Origin: Biomphalaria glabrata
Taxonomy: Eukaryota > Mollusca > Gastropoda > Planorbidae
DNA length: 64,000 nt
Assembly: GCF_947242115.1 (NCBI RefSeq)
Contig: NC_074716.1
Coordinates: forward strand, 45,538,713 to 45,602,712
Direction: 5' to 3'
Shown: positions 58,576-64,000 of the stretch, piece after piece
Numbering within the stretch: the first letter of the stretch is position 1
How the letters are laid out: each line of letters opens with the position of its first letter
Program-made: the position numbers and the translations under genes
The notes under the pieces: model-generated
The model's input: the letters and a program-made list of their open reading frames with translations, nothing else
Databases searched by the model: none
Told to the model about the DNA's origin: nothing

Positions 58576-61500
58576 CTGAAACATACAATATAATATAACA
58601 TATAAAAAAGTAAATAAATAAATTATATATATGTGTTTGTGTGTGTGTGTGTGTGTGTGGGTGTGGGTGTGTTTGGGTGTGATGTTTCAATCTGATTTGC
58701 AACAAGAAAAATTAAACAGAGTTACCAAAGTATTGATGAGTCTCCTGGTGACTTTCATTTGTTGTATGGTACACATTCTGTCTGTTCCGTGTATGTCTGG
58801 GGCTAAAAATTAAGCAGTCATTTATTTTATTTTTAGAAAAAAAAGATGATTTAATATTTTACAAATACTTACAATAGTTGAACTTGTTCCATAAAACAAA
58901 AAAAAACAACTTTGTCTTTATTCTCTGAACTAAAACTAACCTAACTAATACAATAAAAAAACAACACCTTTTCCGTCGCTTGTACATCAAGATGATATTT
59001 ATAACAATGGATGTAACCAGCAACAGACTTAGAGAGACTGTGACAAGCAGAAATATGATTAGGCTGATTGAATCTGAAAAAAAAAAGACATCAAATAATG
59101 TATAACTATGAAAAAGAGTTCCAAGGACTGTCATGCGGGGGTGGGGGAAGGTGAAGGGAGTGTGGATAAGTGTCTCTAAATGCTTCCGACAGTCTCTATA
59201 TGCTTATGACAGTCTCTAAATGTTTCTGACAGTCTCTAAATGTTTCTGACAGTCTCTAAATGTTTCTGACAGTCTCTAAATGTTTCTGACATTAAGTCAT
59301 TGGTTAATATGCATGACTAAATGCATGACGCGTAGGACGTAATCATCTTCTTTTTTTGAAGTAACGTCTGTATTATATAAGATAAGATAAGATGACAGTC
59401 TCTAAATGTTTTTGACAGTCTCTAAATGTTTCCGACAGCCTCTAAATGTTTCCGACAGCCTCTAAATGTTTCTGACAGTCTCTAAATGTTTCTGACAGTC
59501 TCTAAATGTTTCTGACAGTCAAATCTAGTTCCTGGTCTTTACGTGTGATTATTACCATAAATCCGATGGAGCCTGTTTTTACAAAAAGACTGTAGTTTCA
59601 AACTTTAAAGAAAAGTATAAAGTGAACTTATTCCACCAATACCACATAAGTCAAGTACCATTTCTTTCCTTTGTTTGGTATTGAACAAAATAATTAATTA
59701 CCAATAGATAGTTAACTTATTGAATAACTTTCTATATTGATTCTTGTTTTGTCAGTAAAAGAACAAAATGTGCTTAATTTCAGCTTGATCCGAGATTGGG
59801 TGTCGGAGAAATAACGTGTTCAAACTTTTTACCACACATACAGACAGACAGCTTTGTAAAAATTGTTATTATTTCAGATATACAGATAGAAAGACAGTGA
59901 GTTTATATAAGCTTTGTAAAAACAGCTCAAAGGATATGTCAAAAGAGAAACAAAGCATCAATATACAAACCGCAATCTACAAAAAGTCAAAACTATGATA
60001 ACCAAAACAATAATCAAAGAAATCAAATAACCGTCACAAAGTGTATAAGACAAAATGTCCTCTCAAACCATAAACACACACACAGTTTTAATCTCCTATC
60101 ACTTGTATTGTGACAATTCTTTAGATTTTTAATTCTAGATTTCGTATCTCAGGTAGATCTAAAAAAAATAAATAATCTAAATCATCCATCATTCTCTCTC
60201 CTATTTCTGTCTACCCTCTCTCTCTCTCTCCGTGTCTTTCTCTCTCTCTCCCTCTCTCCCTCTATGCATCTTTTTTATTGTTTCAACAGTATTAATTAAG
60301 AACGAGCCAAGAGGTAACATATCGTGATCAAGAAATCTTTTCTCGCACATAGAGTGAAATTTTAATTTGCTTTGTTTTATTTTGAATATAATAAATATAT
60401 AAGACTTACAAATCAGGAAAAAAATAATACATATAAAGTTGATTTTTTTTTTAATGTTATATTAGCTAAGCGTGTGGGTCTACCAGAAACTGGAAAACGC
60501 TTAAAGGGTCTACTAGACTAGACCAAGAAGCGTGAGATTTGCTGATGTAGTTTTAGATGTAATTCTTATTATCTAATTTTACAGTATTTACTTTTATATG
60601 GTCATTATTTTCTCCGTACATTCAAACGTATAATCTCGAGAAAAAAATATAACTTTGCTTTTTTATTATTAACAGAATTGTTGATTTGGTTTTACTTTTA
60701 TCAACTTTGTACACATACACATTCCAGTAACAATTGGCTTATTTTGGGGGAAAAAATGGTTAAAAATATAGTAAAAAAATAAGGAAGTCTTTTCTGTGTA
60801 ATTTAAAATTAGTTATTAGTTGTTAATATTAAAACTGCTTCCTTTTAGGGAAAGAAAGAAAACTAAACAGAAAGGTTTAATAGAAAACGTGCAATGGAAT
60901 TTGTGTACAAAAGACGGATCAAGATTTGGTTCAACCTTTAAGTTACTATAATCTACTATTTAGGTATAGTTAATCATGTTTTATACTTCTGTTTAATTCA
61001 TTTCATTATATGCATGTTTGTAAAATGTGCATTTTGTTTTTAAAAAAGGAACAAAAAAGAGCATTAAAAGATGCAGAAAGGCCCAAAATAGAGTCAAAGA
61101 AAATAAGCTTCGTTTGATGAAAAAGCTTATTGAAAAGTACAAATACTGAGGTTTCCTATTTAAATAAAAAGATAAAAGAAAAAAAGTACACAATTTAATG
61201 TGAGTGCGTTCGATGGTATCTGAGATTTCTTATTGATAAATCAGTCAGTGGTATTTTTTTTGCGTTTATATTACAGATTAGTTACATATTTGTGGAAGTA
61301 GACATTTTGTAAAGGTCAGGTGTTTCTATCGTTTGAAACTATGTGTAACACTAGATCAGTTGGATATTACAGGCAGAATATTTGTTTTTAAAGAATTTTG
61401 GATTCTTTAATATTTTTCTTATTTTTTTTTGGGTAGTTGCTAACAATTATATTTAGACCCAAAGAAAAACTAGCATTGACTTTTTTTTCTACATAGCCCA

Positions 61501-62069
61501 TTAATATTTTAGTACTCAAAGCTTGACATAGTGATAGTGCATATTAAAATTAAAACCTGGTCAGCTGTCTGTTTCTCCAAATATATGGTTTTCTATTATT
61601 GTTTTCTTTAGAATATAACCTACTATTATTATTTGACAAATGTGACTTGCTGTCACATTGATATTGGAAGCATTTTAATAAAATATTAACACATCTATGC
61701 TAGTGGATTACATAAATCTCCAATATGTGTCCTATTTCCAAGCTGAAAATTGGCTAATTGCATGTAAGAATTAATAATAAGTAAAAAAAAAAATGTTTTG
61801 TTTTATTTGTACATACAAACTATTAACTTTAAATTTTTTAATGTGGATTCTTTATAATTGTAATGCATATTTTGAATCCAAAATTCAATGGTTATATTCA
61901 TTTGTAACAGTTTATATTTTATTTGCAACGTCCTTACCAGAATCTTTGAATTCACCATGTTCAACTGCCGTAGTGATTGAGACAGTCTTTGCTTGAAAAA
62001 GTTCACTTCCTCTTGAAATAAGAGTAACAAGAGTAGTACTTCGGGGAACATGTCTGGGAGTTTCATCTA
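58505..62069 (-). CDS. Second single-pass receptor of the same family (receptor 2), 3' half only
   Basis: Exons in transcript order: 61938-62069 (Thr-rich stalk, phase 1-1), 58968-59073 (membrane helix, phase 1-2), 58726-58802 (tail, phase 2-1), 58505-58575 (last exon, TAA stop). All junctions are in frame with GT-AG ends. The helix (IIFLLVTVSLSLLLVTSI...ILMY) is followed by KRRK. The tail has NVYHTT, HQYFDTT and the ITIM-like SHYDEV, and ends KHYIN. Stalk and membrane exons have the same order and phases as exons 9 and 10 of receptor 1, so the two are paralogues in head-to-tail order. The signal peptide and extracellular domains must lie beyond position 64000; no EGF-like or FN3 exon was found between 62070 and the window edge. 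The membrane-exon donor (GTGTTG) is weak. Confidence 0.68.
58629..58680. repeat. GT microsatellite in a receptor 2 intron
   Basis: TGTG repeats with TGGGTGTGGG variants, between cytoplasmic exon A and the last exon. Confidence 0.9.
58726..58802 (-). CDS. Receptor 2 cytoplasmic exon A
   Basis: 77 bases, acceptor TTTTTAG, donor GTAACT, phase 2 to 1, the only frame that links the membrane exon to the last exon. Encodes a basic start (PRHTRNRQ) then NVYHTTNESHQETHQYF. Confidence 0.55.
58968..59073 (-). CDS. Receptor 2 transmembrane exon
   Basis: 106 bases after a long polypyrimidine tract and CAG. A helix of about 25 hydrophobic residues is followed by YKRRK, phase 1 to 2 exactly as in receptor 1. 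Donor AAAAG/GTGTTG is non-consensus beyond GT. Confidence 0.68.
59164..59520. repeat. 20-bp minisatellite split by a LINE tail insertion
   Basis: Units of GACAGTCTCTAAATGTTTCT flank a LINE 3' end (59286-59394: TAAGTCATTGGTTAATATGC ... TAAGATAAGATAAGAT). The LINE tail interrupts the array in phase with GACA on its right side. Intron of receptor 2. Confidence 0.9.
59620..59905 (+). repeat. Dispersed GAGAAATAACGTG repeat, receptor 2 intron
   Basis: AATTAATTACCAATAGATAG, then CAGCTTGATCCGAGATTGGG, GTCGGAGAAATAACGTG and CATACAGACAGACAGC. The same family occurs in receptor 1 introns. Confidence 0.7.
59906..61930. other. Receptor 2 intron
   Basis: AT-rich; a CT-rich stretch lies at 60190-60265. 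No phase-compatible exon found. Confidence 0.35.
61938..62069 (-). CDS. Receptor 2 stalk exon with tandem acceptor
   Basis: Encodes RSTTLVTLISRGSELF and a further Thr-containing stretch, read in phase 1 and ending before donor GTAAGG. The acceptor is a tandem TAGTAG, so the exon can start at 62069 or 62066 (44 or 43 codons) without changing frame. 43 codons equals the stalk exon of receptor 1. Confidence 0.6.
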
Positions 62070-62510
62070 CTACAGAACAATAATTTAGAAAAATGTTATC
62101 AGAAAGTAATTGAACAAAATCAATACATGTTTATTGTGATGGCATTTGTATATGTAAACAATAATAATAGTAAATGATCTTGTTATCACTATGGTTTTAA
62201 TTTTTATGTTTCTTTAGACCTTTTTTTTTTGTAACGTCCTGATTTTAAAAAGTGGGACAAACATTTCTTAAAGCATTAACAAATGTTAAGCTACTTGATA
62301 AAATTACAATATTCTCCATGCAAGCCATAGATCTGAACATTAGTGAATAGATGTTGATTTGGTGTAAATTGAAATATTTTTGTATTGGCAATTCATCAAA
62401 TTTAATATTTTTTTATTCTAAATGACTCACATATTTTTAGATTATTTAGCAACATTATTATTTGTTGACTACTAAACACATGAGTTTGACAATAAATTGT
62501 ATAAGTAGAT

Positions 62511-63490
62511 CACTCTCTTATTTCTGCAGATAGTCACCCCACGAAAAAACAAGAGTTGGGGGGGGGGAGAACAAGTATTCACCGGTCAATACGATGGCTG
62601 CCTGGTCGTTCGTTTTGCGCGCTGGACTGTCGTTTGCATTTATTAAACCCTTCCCGCTCCCATTCCCATCCGAAACATGTCAAACATTTTACAAACAAAC
62701 ATTTTACAAACACTAAATAGCAGCGCCGGACTTAACCATTGTGACCAAGAAGTCATTAAAGAGAACAACTAATCTACTATTTATATTCACCCGTCACTAA
62801 ATAGCAAGGCCGGACTTAATAATTGTGGGGCCCTATGCGAAAAGGATTTCGCGGGGCCAAGTTCGGGTAGGGAAGCGGATAATAAGTGAAATTTAACAGT
62901 TTGTATTAGAAAATAAATTCGTCTATACATTTTATTCATTCTTTACTACGTACAGAACTACTTTACGAGCCTTGCGTGTAGCAAAGTCATACAGTATATT
63001 ATAATAATTATGTTTCCTACATAGATCACGCTTAATAGCAAGAATTACCAAATGTTTCAATCTATCTTTGAGAATTGTTGACCTCAAGTAATTCTTCATT
63101 AGTTTGAAGCGCGAGAAGCTTCTTTCCCCAGATTCCACAATCACGGCTAATGCATAATGCCGTTTTTATTTATCGCGCTTAGGATTGGCGTTTTCCATAT
63201 TGAATAACACTCCAAAATGACAATTTTCTGTCTATATATTTCCGTATATTTTAAGAACTTTTTCGTATATTTTGCAATTTCGGGAGATTTCCAGAAGCTC
63301 CTGATAAATTGACAGGAGGGCGCGGGAAATCTGTTTTAAGTTATAAAATGGTTTAATTTAATAATTTATACACCTTGAATTAGCGCGGGTTCTATGAAAG
63401 TGCGGGACCCACTGCGCTCACATAGGTTGCAGTGGTCTAAGGCCGCCCCCTCAAAATAGCGGCGTATGGTACGCTGCCGGTCGACTAGTT
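62511..63490 (-). mobile_element. hAT-like (ZMYM1-type) transposon remnant, copy 2, with nested SINE
   Basis: Minus strand 62932-63144 encodes ESGERSFSRFKLMKNYLRST, then DRLKHLVILAIKRDL, the conserved C-terminal dimerisation region of hAT transposases of the ZMYM1-like branch. A SINE A copy (62593-62715) is inserted in it. Homologous to 41690-42615. Only the 3' part of the transposase remains. Confidence 0.75.
62593..62715 (+). mobile_element. SINE family A, shortened copy
   Basis: GATGGCTGCCTGGTCGTTCG, GCGCGCTGGACTGTCG, then a deletion into CCCTTCCCGCTCCC and CATCCGAAACATGTC, ending in a duplicated ACATTTTACAAAC tail. Confidence 0.75.
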
Positions 63491-63509
63491 GAAATTAAAT
63501 TGTACCATG

Positions 63510-63835
63510 GGCGTAGCCAGGGGGGAACCCCCCTCAAAGGAAATCCCCCCTGCGGGGGGGGGGCGGAAATCGCAATTTAGTGACTGATTTTTGCTTTGAT
63601 TTTGCTTATTTTAGGTGAGACTTTAATACTAAACCATCACTTGCCCAGGCACAGCAAAGGGTTTGAGTTTAAACCCCCCTACTAGGGTGTTTTGAGTTTA
63701 AAAGCCCCTACCAGGGGGGTTTGACTTGAAAACCACTACCAGGGGGGTTTGACTTTAAAACACCCTACAGGGGGGTTTGAGTTTAAACCCCCTACCAGAG
63801 GTTTTTGCAGTTAAATCCCCCTCTTCTATAAAACA
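63510..63835. repeat. GGGCGTAGCCAGGGGG transposon end and a GGGGGGTTTGAGTTTAAAA minisatellite
   Basis: 63508-63575 resembles the end of the CAGTGGCGTAGC hAT family. 63650-63830 is a degenerate repeat of about 33-36 bp (ACCAGGGGGGTTTGA, TTTAAAACCCCC). It continues to near the window edge with no gene. Confidence 0.7.
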
Positions 63836-64000
63836 AAACAAAACAAAATGCAAACAACAATCCCCAAAGTCCAAGAGCACAGTTAAGGAAGTATTTGATT
63901 TTAAAATCCCCTGTAAAATTTACGATAAACCCCCTCTTCAATATAAAAAAAACAAATTACACACTTAAATTTCTATGAGCGTCGCTAAATGGGTTTTGAC

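Noticed and set aside
58859-59134. Minus frame of 91 residues around the receptor 2 helix
   Set aside because: Only 58968-59073 is exon-like; the ends of the frame are intron read-through past the acceptor and donor.
61803-62066. Minus frame starting MKLPDMFPEVLLLLLLFQEE that looks like a signal peptide
   Set aside because: It is the receptor 2 stalk exon read in the wrong frame. The phase-1 reading gives a Thr-rich stalk with proper splice sites and fits the paralogue.

Overview
The window looks like AT-rich, repeat-dense animal DNA with spliced genes. SINEs, LINE 3' ends and hAT-type elements fill the introns. The repeat content and the style of the receptor proteins suggest a mollusc, most likely a freshwater pulmonate snail such as Biomphalaria or Bulinus; this is inference, because no species-specific marker was seen.

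Three host genes can be read, all on the minus strand. (1) A two-exon DHHC palmitoyltransferase of the ZDHHC2/15/20 type (12107-15561), complete at 300 residues. (2) A 13-exon gene (16998-41297) that I assembled from splice sites and matching phases. It predicts a 653-residue type I membrane protein: signal peptide, EGF-like/FN3, EGF-like/FN3, a Thr/Ser-rich linker, EGF-like/FN3, a Thr/Ser-rich stalk, one membrane helix, and a tail with ITIM-like tyrosine motifs. (3) The 3' half of a second gene with the same stalk, membrane and tail layout and the same exon phases (58505-62069); its 5' part lies beyond the right edge. Genes 2 and 3 appear to be a head-to-tail receptor family cluster and are the main discovery candidate here.

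Layout. 1-605 is a 23-bp satellite. 605-12000 is intergenic, with SINEs, small hAT elements and a long TATC microsatellite. 12107-15561 is the ZDHHC gene; its intron holds a 33-bp minisatellite, a LINE fragment and a GATA microsatellite. 16998-41297 is receptor 1; its introns hold two large related elements with GCGGCCCC ends, a 148-bp satellite carrying repeated TGACGTCA octamers, and many LINE and SINE remnants. 41300-58500 is intergenic and contains a nearly full-length, broken L1/Tx1-like LINE (about 49150-54772). The 5' edge of that LINE region is a U1-snRNA-like sequence. 58505-62069 is partial receptor 2, and 62500-64000 is hAT-type and minisatellite sequence.

No LTR retroelement, provirus, Polinton, CRISPR array, rRNA gene or convincing free-standing tRNA gene was seen. 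All exon borders were derived by reading splice signals and phases by eye, without transcript evidence.
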